In this document: piece after piece, positions 25,560-37,156 of the stretch | Layout: the number at the start of each line of letters is the position of its first letter | How positions within the stretch are numbered: position 1 is the first letter of the stretch | From: Isoetes taiwanensis | Taxonomy: Eukaryota > Streptophyta > Lycopodiopsida > Isoetales > Isoetaceae | DNA: 64,000 nt | Direction: 5' to 3' | Assembly (NCBI GenBank): GCA_021234155.1 | Contig: JAJEKV010000270.1 | Coordinates: 184,001 to 248,000, forward strand | Position numbers and translations under genes: made by a program | Notes under the pieces: model-generated | Database searches by the model: none | Told to the model about the DNA's origin: nothing | The model's input: only the letters and a program-made list of their open reading frames with translations

Positions 25560-28244
25560 AAATTTAAAACAGAAGCATAACACCCAATAGAAGCTACGTC
25601 CATCATATTTGCCATCACACACGCCTTCATTGCGGGGCCCATAAAAGGATATCTGCCAAAACAACCAATACAACAAAGTCATTGTATAAGAAAAGCTGTA
25701 TATTTATAGCACCAATCATTTATAATTGATGCTTCATGAGTTTCATGCATCAGGGGAATTGTAAGGATCTGTTTCTGCTGCTGAACCTCTAAGGCATCTA
25801 CCCTTCGTTATAAGAATAAGGCTGTCAGACAATATCGTGTTAATTTAAGTAGAAAATTTGACTGTTATATTTACCTCTACATGTGCCAAATGCGTAGAAG
25901 CGACAAGCAGTGGAAACAGAGCTCCAACATAGCCTTGGACAGGAATAGTAAGATCAACAAACCATAGGGCACCTCCCTAAGTGTAAGAAGAAGAAAGCCC
26001 TTATTTCCAGAATGGCTGAGCAAGAAACATTAAACTAAGAATTGAAATAAAAAGCAACATAGGGGCACAAAATAAATTATTAATCCCAATCTGCATTACA
26101 TTTAACAAGATTGAGGTGGTACGAACAGTATTTTTCACATCAATAGCTTATTAAAATGAGTGAGAAATGGCATCCAGGGGAATTGTAAGGATCTGTTTCT
26201 GCATATAGATATCCAAGACCTTGGATAGGAAATTTACTAAACCTCTAAGGCATCTACCCTTCGTTATAAGAATAAGACTGTCAGACAATATCGTGTTAAT
26301 TTAAGTAGAAAATTTGACTGTTATATGTTTTGGCTGTTTTCTATATAGGTGGTGGCTCTTAAATGTCGTGACAAGATTGAGGGTGGTACGAACGGTATTT
26401 TTCACATCAATAGCTTATTAAAATGAGTGAAATGGCATCGAGGGAAATTGTAAGGATGTTTTGCGATATAGATATCAAGACCTTGGATAGGAAATTTACT
26501 GAACCTCTAAGGCATCTACCCTTCGTTATAAGAATAAGACTGTCAGACAATATCGTGTTAATTTAAGTAGAAAATTTGACTGTTATATGTTTTGGCTGTT
26601 TTCCATATAGGTGGTAGCAAAATCCAATTTTGGTTGGGGTCGTGACTGCTCTACTACTTCAAAAAGACTACTACACCAAAGTTGACTTTTTAACTGTCGA
26701 GTCAAATTTATATTCATCTGACTAGAATTATGTTCAATCTTTCTCCATCCCTTTGATTGATGGTGGATCAAAGCTAGGGATATTTTGCTTCAATGATCTC
26801 TGCTGCTCTTAGCAGATCCATGTATTGTTTTTCTTGATTAATGGAAAAACCTATTCTTACTCTCTCAAAAAAAAAAAAAAAAGGGGCATCACTAGTACTT
26901 GCTATTTACATGAAAAAACGGGGATCCTTCTGTTCTTTCCCATTGCCTACCTTCTCAACTCAAGTAATCAAGGAGTTACATATCTATAACTAAGAGCTAG
27001 AAGAAACAAATTCTTCACAATTTAGAAATTATTAGAACATTCTATGTGTTAATAGCGACATTTGAATGAGAAAGAAATGGCATATCTCAACTTCAACATG
27101 CAAAGATACATAGCAACTTTCATTCGAAAGTCTAAGAGAACAAAAAGCGCAATAAGGGCCGTAGAAAAGGTTAATTTTCAGACTACCCTAGCTCGCATAA
27201 GCCTCAATTCCGATAATACTGCTTCTTTCTTTCCTTTGTGCTGATTAAATTCTAGGCAAGTTACGTACCCCCTCAAACCCAAGGTAACAAGTCATTGCCA
27301 TGTGCGGCACTAACACCATCCAACATATGAGAGGAACCTGAAGTTAACAGCTTTTGTCCACACATAAAAGGAAAACCTCAACTACCTCCAAGCAATTACG
27401 CCAGGTATAGCATGTCTCAGCCCTTAAACTATTGCCTTTCTTCAAATGTAGCAACCTTCCTTCGTGACTGATCATATACAGAAATTCTACACAATTTAGC
27501 ATTACTTTTGCAAAGGCAACCTAGATTTTGTATATCAGCTAACAGAATGCATATGTTTTTTACACCTCATCCATTATCACCAATGACATCGCTGCAGGTG
27601 ACTCTACAGACCATGGGTCCGCCACCTTCTCATCCAAGCCCATCCCATTACCAATACTTAAAAAATGGATAGAATTCATTCATACCTCTAGAATGCCACA
27701 TGAAACTGAAGTACAAAATATATTTTCACAAGTAATTAATAAATTCAAAACCAGACACTTAAAGTTAAATTCAGAAGAAGACACATGAAGTTGGCCATCT
27801 TTTAGTTATCGAACTCATCTACAATTTATCTCTTTTGAAAAAATAAAAATTCCTTTCCCTCTAAGGCACTGTCCTCTGCTCATAAAGTTGATTTACACCA
27901 ACTATTACTGCAATTAAGACCATAATTTATCAAAATAATGATCATGACAATGCAAAACATTCAAACCTGGTTCTTTTCTATGATGTTGTGATGAGCATTC
28001 TCTTGTAGACATATATTAAAGTTGAATAGTAATGGAAGACTTAAGTTTTCTCTTTACAACACTCGTCGAATATGCAACTTACCTGCACAAATGCTGGAGT
28101 AACAAACCATAATGGACTTGGAGCCTGAAGCTTTAGACGGTGTTGATTGAAAGTTTGAAAATTTCCCTTGGATGAATCTAATATTTCAAAGCTCACACTT
28201 AGGAAACAGCCGTACAAGCTCTGCAGTTTTCCTCAGTTGGATGA
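25560..28244 (-). CDS. OXA1/YidC/Alb3-family insertase, 5' exons
   Basis: Minus-strand exons are as follows. 28244-28199 contains IQLRKTAELVRLFP. 28124-28083 encodes APSPLWFVTPAFVQ. 27337-27269 starts VPLICWMVLVPHMA and ends LGFEG. 25976-25875 starts GGALWFVDLTIPVQGYVGAL and ends VASTHLAHVE. One exon begins at 25652 with ISF. The order and the phrases APS-LWF, VQ-VP, GFE-GGALWF-DLT and VASTH are those of plant OXA1/OXA2-type insertases. Exons 27337-27269 and 25976-25875 are whole codons and splice in frame. The first junction (28199 to 28124) does not fit in phase, and the exon from 25652 switches frame after ISF, so either splice sites differ from mine or the gene is damaged. The N-terminal exons were not found; the gene may begin upstream of 28.25 kb or have lost its start. 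Confidence 0.75.
25752..26617. repeat. Intronic tandem duplication, three copies
   Basis: The string GGGAATTGTAAGGATCTGTT and the following CTAAGGCATCTACCCTTCGT block occur at 25752, 26173 and 26449 (degenerate). A linked segment with GGTGGTACGAACAGTATTTT occurs at 26115 and 26380. The last two copies are about 276 bases apart. They lie in the intron between the insertase exons at 25976 and 27269, and the first lies just downstream of 25875. Confidence 0.85.
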
Positions 28245-28339
28245 CTGTAAGAGGAAAAACAATTATGCGCATTGCCAGAGCGGATCCTGCTATTGTAAGC
28301 CACCTGATCTAAACAACATGTTCAACTAGTCATGCAATG

Positions 28340-28581
28340 CAAGAATACGAAAAAATCTTCGTGGAAGTTATGGTCTGCTTCTTCTTTGATTGCAGAAATC
28401 AAGCCACAGAGAAATATGATAAACCAATGCAAAAAAATCAAGGACGGCCTTAGGATTGCAGAAATGGAAGTATGATTGCAGAAGAAATCTTTATGGAAGT
28501 TATAGTTTGCTTCCTCTTTGATTGCAGAAATCAAGCCACATAAAATACAATAAACCAATGCAAAAAATCAAGCATGGCCTT
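28340..28581. repeat. Short tandem duplication upstream of the insertase exons
   Basis: A segment of about 100 bases containing TGATTGCAGAAATCAAGCCA occurs at about 28360-28450 and 28490-28581. The second copy was the target of the retroposon insertion at 28582. No gene is visible here. Confidence 0.75.
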
Positions 28582-29761
28582 TCCCACATGTGGGTAATTT
28601 GTGCATGTGGAGTTGCCACAGGCACCGCATTGTATGGTCTCAGGCCTTTCCCACATGCATCCCCTTTTCTCCCGGGAGTGTTGGGCTTGGGATCATGTGT
28701 GTGTGCTCTTCGGCTAGATTATGACTCGGTTTATCACCACTCTTCTCCTTTCTTGTGGGTTCCTTTACCCCATTGCACTTGCCCTTGTCGCCCATCATGC
28801 ATGCTTTCGGATAGCGAGGCATTAGAAATTCTTTTGCTCACCTTGGAGGATTGGTATTGGGGTTGGTCGGCTAGCTTCATGGGAGTTCTTTCGGGCTTCG
28901 CTTTACCGCTGAGGCGTGTAGGAGCTATCCGGGGAGCGTGGCGGGAGTATTCCGCTACACATACCTATAGTCCCTCGGGGATGATGTGGTAGTCCGAGGT
29001 TTGGAAGGTTCATCAGGATGTTGTGTCTTCTTGCTTTGTCGCGGTCTTCTTCACGGGTCTTTGGCTATTCATGACACAATGCCCCTTCCCGGGCAAGTGG
29101 TCTCTGCGGCTTAGGGTTTCGATGGTGCTCGATTTGGGCGTGGACATGGAGCTCACTTCCCCATAGAAGGTTAGGATTATACGTGGCGGGTGGTGCTTCT
29201 GCGTATCGGGGGTGAATGCCCTTGTGAGTCGGTTTAGGCGGTGTGAGCCCTCTCGCCCTTGTTGTGGCCTTCATCGTGAAGGCGTGGGCATTGTTTGGTT
29301 TTATGCCCTCACTTGCGGGTTTTGGGATTGGGTTAGGGCTCTGTTTGGTGAGATTGACTAGCCGCCGATTCTTTGCTTCATGTTTATCGGTGCTTGGCGC
29401 TCTTAGAAACAAGCCTTGCATCGTCGCGTGGCTTGGTTGGTGTGGCTGATTTAGGCGGCGGTTGTGGATCTTCGGGGGATTGACTGACTGCGGCCTCTCG
29501 ATTCCTCGACTTCGGTACAAAGCTATTTCAAAGCTTTACGGTGTTCGGGAGTAGTAAACGGAAGTTTGCCATTTGGCGGGACTTCTTAGGTGTTGTAGAT
29601 GGTGATGGTCGATTTATGCGGCCGGTAGAGTTGCGGTTTTTACGTGAGTTTGTTGTGGAGTGTCGGTATCAAACTGTCTCTTTGGGGCTGATTCTCCTTC
29701 CTCCTCACTTGCTTTGTAAGATTATCATTCTTTTAATATATTGATGACACAGTTCTTAAAA
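28582..29761 (+). mobile_element. Poly(A) retroposon with 20-bp target site duplication
   Basis: AAAAAATCAAGCATGGCCTT is present on both sides (28562-28581 and 29762-29781). The right copy is preceded by a short A tract after GATGACACAGTTCTT. This is the signature of L1-mediated insertion. The 1.18 kb insert is GC-richer than its surroundings and has no intact domain. A 151-residue minus-strand frame (29520-29065) and a 156-residue plus-strand frame (28522-28992) are open, but I recognise neither. It is most likely a 5'-truncated LINE; a processed gene copy is possible. Confidence 0.8.
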
Positions 29762-29781
29762 AAAAAATCAAGCATGGCCTT

Positions 29782-30445
29782 ATGTTATATTTATGTTTTT
29801 CGCGAGGGTTTATGGTAATATCGCCAATTTAAGCGATTGGGATGCCTCCACACTTTCTGCTTTCGACTCCTCAAGCATGAATGCGGACTTGCATTCACCA
29901 GTATATACATTCATAAATTCAACTAAATGCAGAGGAAATTCAAATCATCCATTTCATGTGCAAGCTTCTTTGCCAAACATACATAAGGTGCATACCAAGG
30001 AAATTCTGTAGTAGTATGGATTGCACTTAACATTGACGCCACTGCATCCAATGGAATATACGAACACATCATTATGATTTAAAGCAAGATTACTGTGAAA
30101 TGATTCCTATGGTTTCCATAGGAATTGCGGCATCTAATTCGGTCGTCGGACCAAAATCTTAGATGGACTGGATCACTGGTCCATTTCAGGATTGAGGCGG
30201 TTTGGGAGGACCCCAAGACCAAAAAGCTCTCAAGGGAACACTTTCAAGTGGGCTCGGATTTGATTCGGATCTCCGATGTAGCTGAAGCAATGCGAGGGTT
30301 AGATGCGAGGAAAGGGGAGGCAAAGCGAGGCGCCTTCCTTGCAGGGACGGAGGACACAACAAAGTGGCCCGAATCAATCACAGCAGCGGCCGGTTTGAAG
30401 GCGATCACCAAGCATATCCTAGGCATATGCCGGCATATACCATAA
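29782..30445. other. Intergenic spacer upstream of the ABCG promoter
   Basis: About 660 bases without a recognisable gene. 30125-30440 is GC-richer than the flanks and open in one plus-strand frame for 106 residues, without a domain I know. A hairpin-prone GGGTTTGCCCC-TAGGGGCAACC sequence at 30449-30475 ends it and marks the left edge of the duplicated promoter block. Confidence 0.5.
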
Positions 30446-30477
30446 GCAAGGGTTTGCCCCCTAGGGGCAACCAAAAA

Positions 30478-31116
30478 AACACCATGCTGAAAGAGGCAAA
30501 CATCTTATTAGAATGTATTTGAATGGCTAGTATTTCTCTTTCTAAATCTAGTCGGAAGATAGAAGATTAAAATAGGGAGAAATCGAGACCAAGCATTTTA
30601 TGGCCCCTAAATATGCGTCAAAAAGACGTGTGGCAAAATATTCTGTTTAGAAACAAAAATACATAACAGGCCTTGAAATCAGGGCAGGGTGGTGGACTGG
30701 CCAAAGCAAGGCAGCGCCCTTTTCTTGCATTCCGGCGCTTCAATCTCCTCTTATCCAAGACAGGGATGCCAAGCTATGGCCATTTTTTTGGATGCAGCAG
30801 GTCCGTTTGAGGTAATCCGTTTTTCGAGCAGAAGATTCACGGGCTGGCTGAACCGAATTGGGCAGTGATTAGATTGCTTTCTTTTTGGACCACAAAAGGT
30901 GGTTTGATCTTAAAGGCAGGAGCGCTTTTGCGCCAGATCATTTGCGTCCCAATACTATCTGCATGCACGTTCTTTCTGTGCTTCGGCATAGAATCTTCGA
31001 GTACATTCAACCTCCCCGTGAAATTCCACAGCTCTGCCTGTTCATTCTTGGCGATTTTGTGTGTTATTTATTCCCTACCATACAAGGTACATAAATTGCT
31101 TTTTCAAGTTTTAGAT
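30478..31116 (+). promoter_or_regulatory. Upstream region and 5' leader of the ABCG gene
   Basis: 30478-30943 is the block that is duplicated at 190-656. From 30944 to the start codon at 31117 the sequence is unique and probably forms the 5' leader. No TATA box can be assigned with confidence. The presence of an otherwise complete duplicate without the gene suggests a segmental event that copied only regulatory DNA. Confidence 0.6.
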
Positions 31117-33981
31117 ATGGCGGAATCGACAGGTCCAGATGGGGATATATGGTTTGAGAGGAAGCACGGAGGTTCTAGGCTATGGACAGATACTGGAGAT
31201 GGTCGTGCAGCATTTGCCAGGGTATCTAGTGCCGAAACTGATGAAACAGATCTAGAAGCATTAAAATGGGCAGCGCTAGAGAGGTTTCCATCTTTTGATC
31301 GGATGCATATGGCGGTTTTAGATAATAGGCAAGATCAGTCCATCAGCCTGGTGGATTTAAGATATCTTGCCAAGCATGAACGCAGAGAGGTGATAGAGAA
31401 AGCATTGGCTACTAACGAGCAAGATAATGAGCGGCTTTTGGCCCGTCTCAGAGATCGAATTGAAAGGTAACAAACTCTTCCTTCGCCATTTCCACATCTT
31501 GGCCGGTACTAGGTCTTATTGAAATGCATTTTTTGTAAATATAGAGCTGGGATTGAATTACCTACTGTGGAAGTAAGGTTTGAGGATCTATCAGTAAATG
31601 CCGATGTCTATGTTGGATCAAGAGCTCTACCAACTCTCATAAATTTCATTAGAAACGTCGTTGAGGTACCAAATATATAAGGATAATTGATTTTCAACGT
31701 TTTACAAATAATAGTAACTTACCAACATTACGTTCGGAATGTAGGGTGTACTTTCACACATCCGCATTCTGCCTGCCCAAAAACACGATTTTCCTATATT
31801 ACATAGAATAAGTGGTGCTTTAAAGCCAGGAAGGTACTATTGCATAGCGTTTGATGTTGCATGACTATGAGACACTACTTTTGACATATCAACGTGATAT
31901 AATCAGGATGACACTCCTCTTAGGACCTCCAGGATCTGGGAAGTCTACCTTGCTTTTAGCACTGGCAGGAAAATTATCTAGAGATCTTAGAGTACGTATA
32001 TTATTCTAGAATTTTTGTATTTCTGTGGGCTTCTATCATATGTTTTACATAGGAGTTTTCTTATTTCAACGAAAGAGTATTAAACTCCACTTGGAGCAGG
32101 TAGAAGGCTCAATCACTTATAATGGGCATACATTGGAAGAGTTCATACCCCAGAGGACAGCTGCTTATATTAGCCAGATTGACAATCACATTGGGGAGCT
32201 TACAGTACGGGAGACTTTAGATTTTGCAGCACGATGCCAAGGAGTTGGTTACAAGCATGGTATGAAATAGTGTACGAGAGTCAGATGATAAGTCATTCAA
32301 CTAAGAATTTATGTGCATTCCCAGAAATGATAAGTGAATTATCTCTTAAGGAAAAGGAAAAGCGCATACGTCCTGATCCAGATATAGATGCATTTATGAA
32401 GGTGATTGAACCTATCTTTGGAGTAAACATGGTTTTAGATGGAAATTTGAAATTTCTGATGATGTGTTTATAGGCAACTGCAATTGAGGGGAAGAAACAT
32501 AGTCTTTCTACAGATTATATAATGAAGATCCTTGGTCTTGATATTTGTGCTGAAACAGTGGTTGGAAATGAGATGCTTCGTGGGGTCTCTGGAGGGCAAA
32601 AGAAACGTGTCACGACAGGTCTCGTATCCATAAACTTCCATGATTCTCTTAAAGTTGATAGAATTTTTGACATTTACTTCTTGCAGGTGAAATGGTCGTT
32701 GGACCAAAGAAGACATTGTTCATGGATGAAATTTCAACTGGCCTTGATAGTTCCACTACTTACCAAGTAGTCAAATGTATTAGGAATTTCTCCCATCTAC
32801 TGCATGGAACTGTACTAATGGCTCTATTGCAGCCTCCGCCAGAGACGTTTGAGTTGTTTGATGACATTCTTCTACTGTCAGACGGCCACATTATATACCT
32901 CGGCCCAAGAGACAAAGTCTTGGATTTCTTTGAGTCATTGGGATTTAAACTTCCCCCTAGGAAAGGAGTTGCAGACTTTCTCCAAGAGGTAGACCCTTTA
33001 CTTTGTTCGTCCTTTTGGCATACAACCAACGGTGTATTTAAAAGTTTCGTCCTCTTAGGTAACTTCTAAGAAAGATCAGAGCCAATATTGGGCTGATGAT
33101 TCCAAGCCATACCAATATGTGCCAGTTTCAAAAATGGTTGATGCTTTTAGGGAGTCTCAGATTGGAAAAGACCTTGCAGAATATTTAAGAATACCTTATG
33201 ATAAGACAAGCAGCCATCCAAAAGCTCTTGTGAGAAGGAAGTATGCATTATCAAGGTGGGAACTCTTAAAGGCCTGTGCTGGACGAGAATTATTGCTGAT
33301 CTCCCGTAACCGTTTCTTATATATTTTTCGGACATGTCAAGTAAGCTCCTTATTGATGTTGATAGGTTTGTGGCGGCTACCAGATATAATAGGAACAAAT
33401 ATTGCACCATGTACAGGTCGGGTTGTTGGCATTCATAACTGGAACATTATTTCTTCGCACACGGCTCCACCCTGACAATGAAACAGATGGCATAATGTAC
33501 CTAAGTGCACTTTTCTTTGCACTGGTTCACATGATGTTCAATGGCTTCTCAGAGATGCCCACCCTAATTACACGGCTTCCTGTCTTTTACAAGCAAAGAG
33601 ATAACCTCTTCTATCCTGGATGGGCATTCTCATTTCCAAGTTGGGTTTTGCGGCTCCCATACTCAGCTGTGGAAGCAATCATCTGGACATCGATAATGTA
33701 TTATACTGTTGGATTAACACCTGAAGTTGGAAGGTATGTAAGTACCATGCCCTCAAAACAGTGTAAGTCCATTGAAGCAAACAGGGTTTTCTTTGTTAAT
33801 GTCCTTTTCTTGCAACAGGTTTTTCGATTTATGCTCCTGCTATTTATGATGCATCAGATGGCCATAGGAATGTTCCCGGCTTATTGGAGCACTTTCGGAA
33901 GAAGCATGATTATTGCCAACACGTTTGGTTCTTTTGCATTATTGGTCGTTTTCCTTCTAGGAGGGTTTATAATTGCAAAAG

Positions 33982-34064
33982 GCAAGAAGGAGAGTCTTCA
34001 CTGTGTACTTAATGTGAACGTTATGTGAAATGATTAACATGTACAAACTGATCTGTTCTTTTAG
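33982..34064 (+). other. GC-AG intron in the ABCG gene
   Basis: The preceding exon must end at AAAAG (33981) to keep the frame IIAKDDIRPWW. The intron then starts GCAAGA and ends TTTTAG. GC donors with an AG-rich exon end are the known minor U2-type class. Confidence 0.8.
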
Positions 34065-34560
34065 ATGACATACGTCCTTGGTGGATTTGGGGATTCTGGC
34101 TTTCACCACTTTCTTATGCACAAAACGCGATCGCTGTCAATGAATTCCTTGCTCCTAGGTGGGATAAGGTAGGATGAAGGATATGATATGTTATTTGTTG
34201 GCTCCTATATTGAAAGTTTGAAGATTTGTTTATGACCTCTTGCAGTTTACAAATGGAATTGGCACGTTATCTCATAGAATTCTCGTTTCTCGGGGCCTTT
34301 TCGAAGAAGATCACTGGTATTGGGTGGGCATAGCTGTCCTCTTTGGATATACATGTTTGTTCAATCTTCTGGTTACACTTGCCCTAGGCTACCTCGAACG
34401 TAGGCTATCATTCTGTGCATTTCTCCAGTAAAAAGGTTCATGCCTGATAATGATTGCAAATATGCAGCTCTTGGTAAGCCCCAGGTGGTAGTAACAGAAG
34501 ACGCCCTCAGGGAAAAGTTTGAGCATCAGGGCAAGAAGATTTTGAATCAAAAGATAGGAG

Positions 34561-34638
34561 GCAAGTTGAAGATTCTTGGGAATGCTATTTTGGATGCTTG
34601 ATATTGTAATTATTATTTTCCTTCTCGGTTGATGGCAG
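34561..34638 (+). other. Second GC-AG intron in the ABCG gene
   Basis: The exon ends GATAGGAG at 34560 and the intron starts GCAAGT, ending GATGGCAG. The join gives KIGGESPEQRS, as expected for the linker between the halves of PDR proteins. No GT donor nearby keeps the frame. Confidence 0.8.
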
Positions 34639-37156
34639 GTGAGTCACCAGAGCAGAGGAGTTTAAATGTTCGTGAGATATTTAATCAGGCTACTATGGCG
34701 AAGGGCATGGTGTTGCCGTTTCAGCCTCTCTCGCTTGCTTTTCACGAATTGAGCTATTTTGTTGACATGCCTCAGGTATATCCTCCCTCCCTCCCTCCAT
34801 CTCTCTCTCCTTCCTTCCTTCTTCTTGATATAATTTTGAGCATCTTGTAAACAGGAGATGAAGGATGAGGGTGTTACTGAGAGTAGGTTGCAACTCCTTT
34901 GTAATTGTAGCGGAATATTCAGGCCTGGCATATGCCCGCTTTAGTCGGAGTGAGTGGAGCTGGAAAGACCACATTGATGGACGTCCTTGCAGGCAGGAAA
35001 ACAGGTGGCTACATAGAAGGAGATATTTGGGTTTCAGGATATCCCAAGGTGCAAAGAACATTTGCACGCATTTCAGGATATGTTGAACAGACCGACATTC
35101 ATTCACCACAGGTTACCGTGTACGAGTCCTTGTTGTATTCTTCATGGTTACGTCTTCCAGTAGATATCACTAGCGATGTCAGGATGGTAAGTAGATCGTA
35201 TAGTCAATGCTGGAACTTAAATTAGTAAGATGCTAATGCAATTTTACCATCACAGGCGTTTGTTGAGGAAATTATGGATCTTGTGGAATTAGATACGCTA
35301 AGGAATGCGTTGGTGGGTATCCCTGGTGTTACTGGGCTTTCTACAGAGCAGAGAAAGCGTCTAACCATCGCAGTTGAACTTGTGGCCAACCCATCGATAA
35401 TTTTCATGGATGAACCTACATCTGGTCTTGATGCCCGCGCTGCTGCAATTGTTATGCGAACAGTTCGTAATACAGTCAATACAGGGAGAACAGTTGTCTG
35501 CACCATTCACCAACCAAGTATTGATATATTTGAGGCATTTGACGAGGTCTGTTTTGTTCGTATGCATACCTCATCAAATTTATACTGCTGACCGTTCTTA
35601 TGTCTTTTTGACCGTTCTTATGTCTTTTTGCCAGCTTCTTTTGATGAAACGTGGAGGTCATGTTACCTATGCAGGTCCCCTAGGGCAGCACTCAAAAGCG
35701 ATGATAGGCTATTTTCAGGTATTCATATGGTTTTTCATGATATACATAAAATCACACTGACGTGAATCCCAATATAGGCAATACCTGGCATACCAACAAT
35801 AAAGGATGGTTATAATCCAGCAACTTGGATGCTTGAAATTACAAGTTCAGCAGCCGAGATGCAACTTGGAATTGATTTTGCAGAAGTTTTCAGAAAGTCA
35901 GATCTTTTTGAGTTAGTATTCCAGATATGGCTACCTGCTCGGGGGGAAATGTATATAACTAACCTGGATTAATATTATGCAGGACAACTGAAGCACTGAT
36001 AGGGGAAAACAGCCAACCCTTCCCAGGTTCCAAGGACTTGGAATTTGCAACAGAATATGCACGAGGTTTTAAAGTGCAATTCTACGCATGCCTTTGGAAG
36101 CAAAATTTAACATACTGGCGAAGCCCTAATTACAATGCAGTTCGATTTTTTTTTACACTAATCTGCGCACTGATTTTTGGTACAATTTTCTGGAATGTTG
36201 GATCGAAGAGGTAGGTTAGGTTAGCATTGAAATTGCCAAGTTTAGTCTAACATAGCACACTGTTGCTTGCCATCTTATTATAAACATCGTTCCAATAGGG
36301 AGACGGAGCAAGACTTGTTCAATGTCATGGGTGCACTCTACTCTGCTGTGTTGTTTCTGGGAGTAAATAATGCATCTACTGTCCAGCCTGTTGTAGCAGT
36401 TGAAAGGACAGTTTTTTACAGAGAGCGTGCAGCCGGCATGTATTCAGCCCTTGCATATGCCTTTGCTCAGGTAACCTTTTGTTTGATCGTTTTTGCATGT
36501 TTTGATAAGAAAGGAAAAATGTGAAACTTATTTTACCTTAATCTTTTTGTTAGGGAGCCATTGAAATTCCATACATACTCGTTCAGACCATTGTATATGC
36601 CATCATCACTTATTCAATGATTAACTTTGAGTGGACTGCAGGTATCTGCCTTCAGCAGCTTCTTTTTTAATAGATTTCTTTTACAAAATGGCCTGCTGAA
36701 CATTTGTTTTTTTATATCACAGCTAAATTTTTCTGGTACATATTCTTTATGTTCTTGACATTCATGTATTTCACATTCTATGGGATGATGGCTGTTGGGC
36801 TCACACCATCTCAACAACTGGCAGCAGTAGTCTAGTGTGGATGTAAAAGTTTGCATCATAAATTGGCATTTTGTTTTCTCTTGCAGAGGATGCCTGGCTG
36901 GTGGGTATGGTTCTATTGGATCAGCCCTGTTGCATGGACTCTATATGGCCTGGTTGTTTCTCAACTTGGAGATGTCACAACAGTTATGATGGTCCCTGAC
37001 TATGGAAGGATTAGTGTCAAGGATTTTTTGGGGGTCTATTTTGGCTTCAGGCATGATTTCCTAGGAGTGTGTGTTGGTGTTCTTGTTGGCTTCGCTTTTT
37101 TCTTTTGGTTTGTATTTGCTTTTTCCATCAAGGTTATTAACTTCCAGAGAAGGTGA

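Larger units (their letters stand above)
31117..37156 (+). pseudogene. PDR-type ABCG transporter (full-size), with two lesions
   Basis: A full-size plant PDR/ABCG exporter of the plasma membrane can be traced through 24 exons. Coordinates: 31117-31466, 31545-31665, 31745-31833, 31907-31991, 32100-32259, 32325-32401, 32474-32618, 32687-32988, 33059-33340, 33417-33737, 33819-33981, 34065-34168, 34246-34399, 34468-34560, 34639-34775, 34855-35186, 35256-35546, 35635-35718, 35778-35911, 35983-36210, 36299-36470, 36554-36641, 36723-about 36835, 36887-37156. Features: Walker [10 protein letters not shown], signature [11 protein letters not shown] and Walker [16 protein letters not shown] in the first nucleotide-binding domain; [24 protein letters not shown] and [16 protein letters not shown] in the second; two six-helix membrane domains. 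Lesions: one base is missing near 34936 just before the second Walker A, and TAG at 36833-36835 ends exon 23 where about 20 residues (the SSAFYGIWNLFSGF-type segment of the family) are lost. Everything else is in frame, so the damage is recent or an assembly error. The start ATG is followed by typical PDR N-terminal sequence (ALKWAALERFPSF). Confidence 0.9.

Noticed and set aside
27566-27656. Minus-strand exon-like frame beginning SIGNGMGLDEKVADPW
   Set aside because: It has splice-like borders but falls between two insertase exons that already join in frame (VQ to VPL), and it does not resemble the family.
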